From positions 1 to 64,000 of the forward strand of contig JAFKGL010000016.1 in assembly GCA_017307065.1 (NCBI GenBank): a DNA stretch of 64,000 bases, written 5' to 3'. Position numbers and translations under genes: made by a program. Source of the stretch: Candidatus Paracaedimonas acanthamoebae. Lineage in GTDB: Bacteria > Pseudomonadota > Alphaproteobacteria > Caedimonadales > Caedimonadaceae. Every line of letters starts with the position of its first letter. Position 1 is the first letter of the stretch. Below the pieces are notes generated by a model. It worked only from the letters and a program-made list of their open reading frames with translations. It searched no databases and was not told the origin of the DNA. Shown here piece by piece: positions 53,599 to 62,647 of the stretch.

Positions 53599-55675
53599 TT
53601 GAACTTTCTCCTTCTTCGATAATTTGATAGCCTAAATAAAACTTCCAAACAATTTTATCCTTTTTCCCGTCACTATACTTTATTCCCAAAGGTAGTAATA
53701 ACTGTTTAGCATCAGGAGACAAAAATATTCCTTTATCAAAGATGTGTTTTTTCTTCCTTATAAACTCTACACCGCTATATTTTATTTTTTGGATGTTATC
53801 TGGCAAATTTACTTTTGAGCTTCCTTGGATCTCTGCTCCTTCCATAAGTTGCCCTAAACTACGGTCATGTTCAAAAGCAGATTTCTTAAATTTGATTTTA
53901 TAAGATCTTTCTTCATATTGGAAGTAACTTATGTACTGGGCATAATAGCTGTCTTTATCAACGTAAATTGTGCCTGCGATCCCCGTTGCAAGGATTGGAA
54001 GTTCTTCTTTCTCTAGCTCCTGTAACCTTGCTGTTTGTACTTTTATTGTTTTTGTAGGATCCTCCGGATGAGGTTTATTTTTATCCCTAAAAGTAACATA
54101 ATAATGCATTATTTTGGCCTTATATTGTTCCCAGAATTTTTTTTGTCTTTCTAAAAGGTGGGGGGCTTTTTTATATTCTTTTTGGTACCCTTCAATTAAA
54201 ATGGTATTAGGATGATTATACATTGATCCTGCCCCTGCAGAAATACCCAGAATATGTGGCATAAATAAATCAAGCATGGGAAGGGAAAAATTTCCTTTGG
54301 CCCCGTGATGAGGCAACATCAATAAAATAATATAAGGAGCTGAATTGATTTTCCCTTGCAACTGGGCATCTATAAAGTGCCTCATACCTTCTTGTGGCGT
54401 TATAAGCTCCATAGAAGTGTCATCTTGCTGTAAACTTTTCTTGATGACCTTCTTTTGAATCTTTTGAAAAACTTCAGGTCCGGCATCACCTGTGCAAATA
54501 AATGTCTTTTCTAAATTTGGCATCCGAAAAGAAATAACAGCCGAATGATTATTGATATCATCCGAAATATGATTCATCGACCATAGATAAATATCTTTTA
54601 AATGAGGTTTTTCTATATATTGTGTATAAAAGGGAGAATTGCTCTCCTTTGTTTTATCCTCTAGACCTTCTTGACGTTTCACGTCTATCATTCTTGTTAA
54701 AAATGCTGAGAAATCTCCTTGATAAGCTTCTGGGATATGCCGATCAATATCCTGTGGAAGAGGTAATGATGAATAAGAACTCACATAGCTTTCAACAGCG
54801 TGGTATCGTAGACTAGAATAAGGATTGATAAATTTTGACGTCCAAAAATAAGGAAGAGTAACGTATGTCTCTCTACTACTTGTTCTTTTCCTTTTTTCTA
54901 TACAGGAGAATAAATTTCCGACATCTGTTTTAAGATCGTCACTTTCACTTTCCATAAAGAAGTTGCCGCAAAGAATGAATAAGACGTTTAAGGTATTTGG
55001 CAAAGATTCTTCTAATAAATTAATGTGGTCTTTATCCGGATGAGATAGAATCACAAAGAGGTTTTTAATTTTTTGTAACTCAGCTCTTATGCCTGTTGTG
55101 ATGGAAGTTGTCCGTTTCTCTATTTTTGCCTCATTACTTAAGCTTCCTTGTGAGCTTGGCGAACTTCCCCCTGAGTGGGGGCTATGTTTTTCTTCTATAG
55201 GCGGGGTTTCTTTATCCTTAGCTTCTGCAGTTGAAATAGCAGTGTTACCAGAAAGTACAAGCTCTTCTGGTTGGCTACCTAAATTTTTTCTAACTAAGAA
55301 TGGTTTCTTCTTTTTATTAGCTGACTGAAATTTTAAAATCTTATCACTGACCGTTTGAGCAGAAGTTCCACAATCGTAAAGAACCCCAAAAGGTTCTTCT
55401 AACCCTTCTGCATAAATGGCAAGTTGAGAATTGCCTTGTCCGACATTAAAGATATAGAAGGCATCTTTTAACCCTTCTTCCTTTTTAAGTTCTTGATTTA
55501 ATTTTAATCTCTTTGCTTCAGGCTCGTCAGTATCTTCTACTTGTGATATAAGGCGTTTTTTGCTAGTAGGCTTCTCTTCTGAAGCATAAGAATTAAATGA
55601 GCTACTTATTATAGTAATTAAAGTTACTATAATAAAAGAAGTTGAAACTTTCTTGAGGGAGAAATTTAGTTGCAT
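53585..55675 (-). CDS. Secreted metallo-beta-lactamase-fold protein with c-Myc-like basic motif
   Basis: A 696-residue exported protein (signal peptide 1-31, NSYASE cleavage). After a mixed-charge segment holding KPTSKKRLI and, further on, PEAKRLKLN (close to the c-Myc nuclear signal PAAKRVKLD), an MBL-fold core follows: FNVGQGNSQLAIYA, the zinc motif LSHPDKDHIN, FICTGDAGPE and LMLPHHGAKGN, as in ComEC-type hydrolases, but without the ComEC membrane domain. A Ser/Gly-rich insert lies inside. It may be a secreted nuclease- or phosphodiesterase-like enzyme; the substrate is unknown. Confidence 0.7.
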   Translation of the reverse strand: MQLNFSLKKVSTSFIIVTLITIISSSFNSYASEEKPTSKKRLISQVEDTDEPEAKRLKLNQELKKEEGLKDAFYIFNVGQGNSQLAIYAEGLEEPFGVLYDCGTSAQTVSDKILKFQSANKKKKPFLVRKNLGSQPEELVLSGNTAISTAEAKDKETPPIEEKHSPHSGGSSPSSQGSLSNEAKIEKRTTSITTGIRAELQKIKNLFVILSHPDKDHINLLEESLPNTLNVLFILCGNFFMESESDDLKTDVGNLFSCIEKRKRTSSRETYVTLPYFWTSKFINPYSSLRYHAVESYVSSYSSLPLPQDIDRHIPEAYQGDFSAFLTRMIDVKRQEGLEDKTKESNSPFYTQYIEKPHLKDIYLWSMNHISDDINNHSAVISFRMPNLEKTFICTGDAGPEVFQKIQKKVIKKSLQQDDTSMELITPQEGMRHFIDAQLQGKINSAPYIILLMLPHHGAKGNFSLPMLDLFMPHILGISAGAGSMYNHPNTILIEGYQKEYKKAPHLLERQKKFWEQYKAKIMHYYVTFRDKNKPHPEDPTKTIKVQTARLQELEKEELPILATGIAGTIYVDKDSYYAQYISYFQYEERSYKIKFKKSAFEHDRSLGQLMEGAEIQGSSKVNLPDNIQKIKYSGVEFIRKKKHIFDKGIFLSPDAKQLLLPLGIKYSDGKKDKIVWKFYLGYQIIEEGESSNEKM

Positions 55676-55805
55676 TTTGATAGGTCCTAGTCAGTAGATG
55701 TGTAAATGTATAATACAAAAATTAGCACAATAAATTCAATGTTTATTTGTCAAAAATATCTGAATGGGCATTTATTTATGCCATGGGTTGCATTATACAA
55801 GAAGA

Positions 55806-56035
55806 GATGAGGTGTCCTTAAATCAACAATGCGCACCAAGCCTATTATGATCCCCACAAAGACCCAAAATTTAAGAGACCTTGAGACTTATATCAAACTT
55901 CTAGGCAATTATCCGATTACTAAGCTAAAGATGCCTTATCAACAAGTTCCTCAAGGAAGCACAAAAGTATTTGACATTAAAGTAATAGAGAAACCACTTT
56001 CATCTGAGATTCAAGACACAATTAATTTAGTATAA
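55806..56035 (+). pseudogene. Decayed copy of the traD 3' end
   Basis: From 55806 the DNA and protein resemble the end of traD (52843-53020): shared blocks include TCCTTAAATCAACAA and the products LRDLETYIKLLGNYPITKLK / LKDLEAYIRLPGNYPITKLK. Relative to traD one base is missing around 55830, and an ATG-started frame (55829-56035) carries only the tail. No upstream traD part exists, so this is a remnant rather than a gene. The two tails flank the MBL cargo like a direct repeat. Confidence 0.85.
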
Positions 56036-56296
56036 GATTTACTCAGATATTTATTATAATAAATTAATGTTTATTTGTGAAGTATTAACTGAAATTGTAG
56101 TCTCAAGGCGGTGTTTATATGAAAAGAAGAATGTACCATCTCCTCTTATTATAATATTGCGCTTTCTTAAAGCATTTTGATTGTCTCTCAAAATGCAGTA
56201 ACTCATGATAAGCACCTTCACTTAGCTCATTGAGGATTGTTCCTTCCTGGACTAAAAAATCCTAAAGAAGCTCCTAAGCCCCTTCTTCTTTTTTAT
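56036..56296. other. Intergenic region with a possible gene fragment
   Basis: No intact gene. On the minus strand a start-less frame (about 56250-56120) reads GTILNELSEGAYHELLHFER and may be a relic of a lost gene. A weak hairpin AAGAAG/CTTCTT followed by a T-run lies near 56265-56295, a possible plus-strand terminator. Confidence 0.35.
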
Positions 56297-58171
56297 TTAA
56301 ATTTCTTCCAAGGCAAGATCATGATTTTTTCTTAAAAGATCTTTTAATGCTTTTAAGGCAGAATCATTCATTGAAGAAAGCGTGTTATCCACTTTATCTA
56401 TTAAGCTTAAAATAGTCGCTTTAGGATCACCCCCTCTTACATAATACATTAAAGCTTCATCAACGGCCCAAAAGGACATTGTAAAAAGAGAAACAGAGGA
56501 AGAAACTAAAGCAAGTACATTTCCAAAATCATTCATACTTAATGATTGTTGAACTGCAAGTTCGTAAAGTGTACCAGCATCACAACAAGCGAGTAAAAAA
56601 GCTAAGCTTGCCACTCCTGTTCGCTTTATCATAAGATCTCTGTCTTCCTTTGACATAGGTGGGGGAGAAACAGATGAAGGTTCATCCTCAGATCCAAAGA
56701 AAAACAAGGAAAATTTCTTATACGCTTTTGTCAAACCAATAGAAGCTACATCATAAAATTTTTGAAAACTACTATGAGCAGCAATTGCACTTAATGAAGA
56801 AGCTGTTGCAAGAGAAAAAATAGCAAAAGCAGCTGTCGTATAATTAGTTTGCTCTGTCGTTAAATTAAATAAAGGTTGAGTAAAACTAAAAGCAGCTTTT
56901 GTGCCATTATAATAAAGATACATTCCACAAACGGCTACTGCTCCTCCTATATACCCTACAACATCTCTAAATCGGCTTGTTTCTTTAATACGAACTTCAT
57001 CTGTTATAAAAAGTTCAGGATTTGTAAAAGCATTTATTTTTTTAGAAACATCTTCCCCCGCATTATTAATAATATCTGCAAGAATTTTTGCTTGTTTAAA
57101 ATTTAAAGCGCGTACAAATTTTCTTGATTTATTAAGTAAATTTCTAACTTCATGGATATTCGCTCCCCGACTTTCTGGTTCTAATTCATAAAGTTTTTTG
57201 TTTTTAGGACCCGAAATAAAATCTTCATAAGCTACTGACCTCAATTGTTCCATTGCATAATAATCTATAAGTGTCCTTAAATAAAATGTAGGTAAGCCAG
57301 GTATTAGCCACCCCCATCCTATTAATGGATAAAAATTATCATACGCAATATAAGTTAAGATAGAGGCAGAACAAGCTGAGGCTCCTACAAGAAAAGTATT
57401 CTTTGATATTCTTAAAGTTTTCTCAAATCTTGATTCATCTTTTTTTATCTCAAGAAAACTCTGAGGAGCCGGTGAGATTAAATATTTCATAAATTTCTGA
57501 CTTGAGGCTACCCCTAGTAACGTCATAGGGACACTAGATGCAGAGGCATATATAGTTGAGAGAATATGGTTTCCGGGAGATTTTAAAGAGATAACAAGAT
57601 AATGTTCTGAAAGCTTGTATCCTAAGATAAAATACACTGACCCTCTAGCTATAGCGCTTATAGATCCAAAGGCAAATAGCCCCCTGTTTGTACACTTGCT
57701 AAGAGGATCTTTTTTGTTAACAATTTCATTGTCTAGCCAGGTTTCCACACATCCAGTTAGAGATATAGGAGATGATAATATAGAATCTAAGTCTACAAAC
57801 TCTTCCTCTTCTCTTATGACAGATATAAGTTTAAGTGGTGCACCTTCATTAGTAACTTCTCTGTATTCTGGAAAAGATTTTGAAGAAGACAATATAAGAG
57901 GTAAGTTTTCAAGTTCAACATTGTCTTCGACATCATTAAGGGGCTCCAAAGGAACTATTGCAAGGTCTTCATCTTCTATATCCTTGTTAGATACAAACAT
58001 ATGAGATAAATTTTTTAATTCAATTTCCTCATCTGTTGCATAAATAGGATTTTCCAATAAGCAAAAAGCAATAATAAAACGAAAAATTGTAAAAATATTT
58101 ACCATCTGCTTAAAAGAAAATCCTTTCCATTTATGAATAACTCCACTTAATCCTTTAATTTTTGAATACAA
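56297..58171 (-). CDS. Polytopic membrane protein of unknown function with signal-like N-terminus
   Basis: A 624-residue protein (about 602 if the internal ATG at 58105, MVNIFTIFRFIIAFCLLENP, is used; the latter starts a better signal sequence ending PIYA). An acidic N-terminal stretch with LSHMFVSNKDIEDEDLAIV and ENLPLILSSSKSFPEY precedes about eight membrane helices (from about residue 165), interspersed with cytoplasmic/periplasmic loops. No family recognised. It overlaps the aminotransferase fusion gene by 25 bp on the same strand, so the two are co-expressed. Confidence 0.65.
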   Translation of the reverse strand: MYSKIKGLSGVIHKWKGFSFKQMVNIFTIFRFIIAFCLLENPIYATDEEIELKNLSHMFVSNKDIEDEDLAIVPLEPLNDVEDNVELENLPLILSSSKSFPEYREVTNEGAPLKLISVIREEEEFVDLDSILSSPISLTGCVETWLDNEIVNKKDPLSKCTNRGLFAFGSISAIARGSVYFILGYKLSEHYLVISLKSPGNHILSTIYASASSVPMTLLGVASSQKFMKYLISPAPQSFLEIKKDESRFEKTLRISKNTFLVGASACSASILTYIAYDNFYPLIGWGWLIPGLPTFYLRTLIDYYAMEQLRSVAYEDFISGPKNKKLYELEPESRGANIHEVRNLLNKSRKFVRALNFKQAKILADIINNAGEDVSKKINAFTNPELFITDEVRIKETSRFRDVVGYIGGAVAVCGMYLYYNGTKAAFSFTQPLFNLTTEQTNYTTAAFAIFSLATASSLSAIAAHSSFQKFYDVASIGLTKAYKKFSLFFFGSEDEPSSVSPPPMSKEDRDLMIKRTGVASLAFLLACCDAGTLYELAVQQSLSMNDFGNVLALVSSSVSLFTMSFWAVDEALMYYVRGGDPKATILSLIDKVDNTLSSMNDSALKALKDLLRKNHDLALEEI

Positions 58172-61100
58172 TTAATTAATTTTTCAAATTCAGGATGATA
58201 CTTCGGTAACCAATTTTTATTTTTCTCTATATAGCTATAAATACCATTATGTATGCTTTTATTAGAAGAAGATCCTAATATTACCTCCATAAGTTTTTTT
58301 ATTGCAGTTATTTGTTTTTCAACCCACAGTGATTTTGAGCTATCTTGCTTAGTCTTAAGGGCGGTGATTTGAGTATACTCTATTATAAGCTTTTTTAGTA
58401 ATTGGTCTAAATAAAATCTTATAAGAGCCTTATTTAAAATAGATTCATCCAATGCTTCTATTTTTTTTCCTTCTAAGGAAGGATAATATTTTTTTATAAT
58501 AGACGGATTATACTTAATAATATAGTTCCCAATAAATAGATTGATACTCTTACAAGCATTATAAATTTGTTCAGGGGTTAAAGAGAAACTCATTCTCAGT
58601 GAATAATTAAAGAAATTACCACTGATTTCTCCAGGGACCATATCAATATTACACATGCTATAAATAGCATTTCTAACATCTGTTGCAGTTTGGAAAGGTG
58701 CACTATCTTTTATTTTCGCACCAATTAACTTTGAAATATCTAAGAGGTGAAAGAAACACCCCTTGGGCTTTGTTAAAGTTCTCACAAGAGGAATACCAGA
58801 GAGAACTAGGTTTAATAATTTTTTATCAAATGACTTTCCTGTTTTATACTCGTTCTCAAGAATTAACTGATAGACTTTTATTTTTTGTCCTTCAGTTAAG
58901 TTTGCCTGTTGAATACCATCAACAAGAACTTTCATTAAATCTCGCCTAAAAAGGTATTCTTGACTATTAGATTCTAGATAATCATCCCTTTCTTTTTTAG
59001 AAGCACTATAAACAGCATCAAGTGCGATCATAGCAGGAAGAGACGCACTCGAACTAGAGTTCAGCAATCGATATTGCATCTCACTAATTATTTCTGGATT
59101 TCCTATTGCAACGCCAGTTCGCAAACCCGGCACACAATACGATTTTGATAAACTCATAAGTGTCAAAGTTTTTTCAAACATTCCATTTACTGATCCCATC
59201 GTTGCTGGTACAACTTTTTCATACAAAACTCCCCAGTGAGCCAAATCATCTATAACATATATTCCTGGATGATCTTGAATCATTGCAGCAATTTCTTTTA
59301 AATCTTCCTTAGTATAAACAGCACCTGTTGGATTATGGGGATTCATATGATAAAAAGCTCTAACTCGAGGAGAAAAAGAGAACTTTAATTCATCTTTATT
59401 CACCAATGGATCTGATATATTATCAATAAAAGTATTGAGCTTTTCTAGATACTGATCAAAAGTTTTTAGATCTGTTATACCTTCAATATTGGGCATAGAA
59501 GGAATATTTTCTTTATCCAAATTAAATACTTTTATTGCATGAAGAAATTTTTCATATTCTTTAAGAAAAGTTATCAATATATAATTATTGAATGCTCTTT
59601 CATTATAAAAATGGATTGTTTTATGTAATTTTTCTGGGTGTACTTTCCAACTATCTTTTTCTTCAATATCGATAAATCCTACCTCACCACCTGCAGTATA
59701 AATCGGATCGATAAACAATCCATAAGTGGGTCGCGTGACTAATACAATATCTCCTTTATTTTTGATAATTGATTTGAGAGCTAGATAATATAAATTAGTA
59801 CTACCATGCCCTATTACAGCATTATTCGTTTGCAATTTCTGATTTGGAACTAAAATTCGCTCTTCTTGACAATAACGGTTTAATTTAGCAACAAAATCTG
59901 TGGTTGGAACTTGCATATTATAACGCGCATAAGTTAGCAAATTTTTATCTAAGCTTTCACGTAAAGCTTTAACAATTGGTGGGAAAGGTAAAAATGCAGG
60001 ATTCCCCGTATTCATAGGAGTAACTTTTGTACCAGGAGCTTTACCATGAAGAATATAAAGATCATATATATCAATATAATATTTCATAATATCTTGTATG
60101 CTAGCATTGTTACCTAGAGGTTTTACATATCTTGGAATATGTTGGCTTTCATGGTGCAGATTTTCTAGTACTTGTTCTGACTCGAGGTCTTGATTTTTCT
60201 TTTGTTCTATTAAGGCACCTTTTGCTGTTTGCTTCATTGTTGCTTCTCGATAAAAATTAACAATATTATTTGCCGAATGAGATAAAAACATTGAGTTTGA
60301 CAATAATTTTTCTGTATTTTTGATAGCCATACAAGAAGCAACAACCAAATTTTTATCTGCATGTATCAAGTAAATTTCTCCTACTAATGGAGTATTTTCT
60401 ATTCCTCGATTTGCAGAATAATAGCGATAAAAGGTTGGTATTGTGCTTAGTTTCAATAAGTCATTTTTATTATTGAGAAAAACATTAACTCTAATAATAT
60501 TTTTGAAGTCCTTTTTTGATAAAGGAAGTTCAGTCCCTGCAATAACTTGGTGTAGATAAAATGATAACGGACTGTAACCTATTACTCTTTCCATAACTTC
60601 CATTTGATTGAGGTTCGGCAAGGCTAAATTACAATCGACAATCTCCATTTGGTTTTTATGAAATGCTAAGACAAATTCAGCTATACCATGACTTAAATGT
60701 ATATCCTTTGCCAATTTCTGAGATAATTCCAATAGTTTATCTTCAGAAATATTTGTAAAATCTTTAAAATTAACTAAACTAGAAGTATCATTTTTTACTT
60801 TATTCTCATTAATATTAATTTTTTCATGCCATAGTGCCAAGGGTGTAACTTTATTATTAAAACTAACTATTTGTAAGCGATATAGATTCTCACGGTATGG
60901 CTGAATCCAGAGTTTAACGCTAGATGCTTCATAACTTTTTATCTCAGGTAATATTGAATTAATGTCAGAAGATTTTTTTATAAAATAAGTTGCTAGAGTT
61001 TGTTGGGAAGTTAAAACTTTAACAGTACAAGGGAAAAATTGTTTAGTAATTTCTTTTGTAAACTCATCTACTGAAAGATATCTATTCTCAAAATCATTTT

Positions 61101-61656
61101 TTAAAGATTTTGTAAGTTGATTAATAGCGATAAGCTTATTGCTACTTAGTTTTCGAAATTCTTTTCCATTGAACTGCTTGCTAAAGGCTTCTTTAATGAT
61201 GTCTGCTAATTCTGCATCATTTTGCTGAGAAGCATATACCTCACTTAAACTAAATCCTTTCTCTTGAATTAAAAACCTTAAAGATTTTAGTATCTCATGT
61301 ATTTTATCATGAACTATAACTTTGTCGTAATAACTAACTGGTTTTTTATTCTTCATTCTCGGATCAGATGTCACCACATTAATAAGAAAAAACTTTTGTT
61401 TTTTTAGCATCTTAAGGAAAGAACTTTCCTCCAGATTGCCATTAATCACGATAATAATTTTATTCTTTGCGCTAATTTCTGACGAACTTTTACTAAAAAA
61501 ATCACTATTAGAAGTATTTGGATTTTCTATAACAAGAGAATGAGTTTTTTCAGTAATAAAAACAAGCCCTAATGTAATTAAGACACAACTAATCGTGATT
61601 ATTTTTATTATCGATGATAAATCTAATCGCTTCATTATTTTCCAATTAAAATACAT
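58147..61656 (-). CDS. Signal-anchored ATP-grasp-like/class I aminotransferase fusion
   Basis: A 1169-residue protein. An N-terminal hydrophobic segment (about 16-34) is a signal or anchor. Residues about 60-420 resemble an ATP-grasp ligase: pre-grasp IIIVINGNLEESSFLKMLKK, FPCTVKVLTSQQTLATYFIK (Pro/Lys of the ATP lid) and EIVDCNLALPNLNQMEVMER, where the usual Glu-x-Asn is degenerate. Residues about 520-1050 are a PLP fold-type I aminotransferase: PMNTGNPAFLPFPP, GHGSTNLYYLALKSII, YHMNPHNPTGAVYT, VIDDLAHWG, the PLP lysine in LSLSKSYCVPGLRTG and a final LRMSFSLTPEQI arginine. An insert of about 70 residues splits the PLP domain before the NPTG motif. GGAGGA precedes ATG 61656. Such a fusion with an export signal is unusual; the product is unknown. 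Confidence 0.7.
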   Translation of the reverse strand: MYFNWKIMKRLDLSSIIKIITISCVLITLGLVFITEKTHSLVIENPNTSNSDFFSKSSSEISAKNKIIIVINGNLEESSFLKMLKKQKFFLINVVTSDPRMKNKKPVSYYDKVIVHDKIHEILKSLRFLIQEKGFSLSEVYASQQNDAELADIIKEAFSKQFNGKEFRKLSSNKLIAINQLTKSLKNDFENRYLSVDEFTKEITKQFFPCTVKVLTSQQTLATYFIKKSSDINSILPEIKSYEASSVKLWIQPYRENLYRLQIVSFNNKVTPLALWHEKININENKVKNDTSSLVNFKDFTNISEDKLLELSQKLAKDIHLSHGIAEFVLAFHKNQMEIVDCNLALPNLNQMEVMERVIGYSPLSFYLHQVIAGTELPLSKKDFKNIIRVNVFLNNKNDLLKLSTIPTFYRYYSANRGIENTPLVGEIYLIHADKNLVVASCMAIKNTEKLLSNSMFLSHSANNIVNFYREATMKQTAKGALIEQKKNQDLESEQVLENLHHESQHIPRYVKPLGNNASIQDIMKYYIDIYDLYILHGKAPGTKVTPMNTGNPAFLPFPPIVKALRESLDKNLLTYARYNMQVPTTDFVAKLNRYCQEERILVPNQKLQTNNAVIGHGSTNLYYLALKSIIKNKGDIVLVTRPTYGLFIDPIYTAGGEVGFIDIEEKDSWKVHPEKLHKTIHFYNERAFNNYILITFLKEYEKFLHAIKVFNLDKENIPSMPNIEGITDLKTFDQYLEKLNTFIDNISDPLVNKDELKFSFSPRVRAFYHMNPHNPTGAVYTKEDLKEIAAMIQDHPGIYVIDDLAHWGVLYEKVVPATMGSVNGMFEKTLTLMSLSKSYCVPGLRTGVAIGNPEIISEMQYRLLNSSSSASLPAMIALDAVYSASKKERDDYLESNSQEYLFRRDLMKVLVDGIQQANLTEGQKIKVYQLILENEYKTGKSFDKKLLNLVLSGIPLVRTLTKPKGCFFHLLDISKLIGAKIKDSAPFQTATDVRNAIYSMCNIDMVPGEISGNFFNYSLRMSFSLTPEQIYNACKSINLFIGNYIIKYNPSIIKKYYPSLEGKKIEALDESILNKALIRFYLDQLLKKLIIEYTQITALKTKQDSSKSLWVEKQITAIKKLMEVILGSSSNKSIHNGIYSYIEKNKNWLPKYHPEFEKLINCIQKLKD

Positions 61657-62087
61657 TTATATTCCTCCAAATAAAATTTAATTAATTTTGCATACATTCG
61701 AATGGTTCTCTTTTGAGAAACTTTATTGATTCTTTGAGACGCTAATTTATAGAATAGTTATTCCGAGGAATTATCTTTAGTCTCAATTTATAAATTTTAA
61801 TTTTACATTTATGTTATTTCATAACCACTATCCTATCCTGGTGGATATGATGTGTCAATATGCCTATTCCTACGACAATTGAACAGTAGTTATGTCGTTT
61901 ACCAATTCTAACTTTCTAAAATAATATAGGGGGGTATACTATATATCAAGAAAAAATTTCAATATTTTTTAATTATAAATTTTTAATATTTTGAAAAAAA
62001 TTACTCAACCTATTGATTTAAATCAATACTTAACCATTGATATAATATACCTACCTATATTATCATGGTATAGAATTTATTGGAGAA
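61657..62087. promoter_or_regulatory. Divergent control region with CsoR-type G-tract site and FNR-like box
   Basis: A gene-free 431-bp, AT-rich region. ATATAGGGGGGTATACTATA (61924-61943) is an AT-rich near-palindrome around a G-tract, the operator type of CsoR/RcnR/FrmR repressors. TTGATTTAAATCAA (62013-62026) is a perfect FNR/FixK-type box. ATAATATA-N6-TATATTAT (62042-62063) is an 8-bp palindrome close to the next ATG and may be an autoregulatory site. TATAAT (62041-62046) is a possible -10. All functions are inferred. Confidence 0.55.
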
Positions 62088-62090
62088 ATG

Positions 62091-62363
62091 ATGAGCCATA
62101 TCATACTGAAAAAGAAAAAAATTTTGAATCGTGTACGTCGCATTAAAGGTCAAATTGAAGCAATTGAACGCGCTTTAGAAGTTGAAAAAGGATGCACAGA
62201 AATTCTTCATTTAGTTGCTGCAATTCGTGGTGCAACAAATGGATTGATGTCAGAAGTTATAGAAGATCATATTCGCAACCATATTCGTGATTCTTCTCAT
62301 GAAACAGATATTGTACACGCTAAAGAAGAGCTTATTGAGGCCATAAAATCATATCTGCGTTAG
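62091..62363 (+). CDS. CsoR/RcnR/FrmR-family repressor with RcnR-type metal ligands
   Basis: A 90-residue all-helical DUF156-type repressor. With ATG 62091 (second Met; SD GGAGAA) numbering gives His3, Cys35, His60 and His64, the Ni/Co ligand set of RcnR, while the helix-1 sequence (ILNRVRRIKGQIEAIERALE) and AAIRGATNGLMSEVIEDHIR look as much like FrmR. It probably derepresses on nickel/cobalt or formaldehyde-type signals and represses itself. No nickel/cobalt exporter or formaldehyde gene lies next to it. It is convergent with a CsoR-type gene. Confidence 0.85.
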   Translation: MSHIILKKKKILNRVRRIKGQIEAIERALEVEKGCTEILHLVAAIRGATNGLMSEVIEDHIRNHIRDSSHETDIVHAKEELIEAIKSYLR

Positions 62364-62368
62364 TTTAT

Positions 62369-62647
62369 TTATAAATATTTAGAAATATGCTTAAATTCTG
62401 TAATCATTGCCTGCATAGCTTTTGGAGAAGTATCAGACGAATGTTCGAGGCAATGATCAATATGGTCATGAATCAGTAGTTTTTTTGCATTTGCTATTGC
62501 TTTTTCAACAGCATGTAATTGTTGGGCAAGATCTGTACAAGAACGACCTTCTTCAAGGTGTTCTATTGTAGATCTAAGATGTCCCTGAGCACGTCGAAGT
62601 CTTTTGATAACTTCTGGATGAGTGTGATGTAGATGTTCTTTTGTCAT
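62369..62647 (-). CDS. CsoR-type metal-sensing repressor
   Basis: A 92-residue repressor of the same family with a different site: Cys37, His62 and Cys66 (RSCTDLAQQL and HDHIDHC), the Cu(I) C-x-H-C triad of CsoR, plus an unusual His-rich N-terminus (HLHHTH). Strong ribosome site (AAAGGAGA). It stops 6 bp from the stop of the RcnR-like gene. Two family members with different metal sites side by side suggest two metals are sensed. The target genes are unknown; it could act on the copper genes elsewhere in the window. Confidence 0.85.
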   Translation of the reverse strand: MTKEHLHHTHPEVIKRLRRAQGHLRSTIEHLEEGRSCTDLAQQLHAVEKAIANAKKLLIHDHIDHCLEHSSDTSPKAMQAMITEFKHISKYL

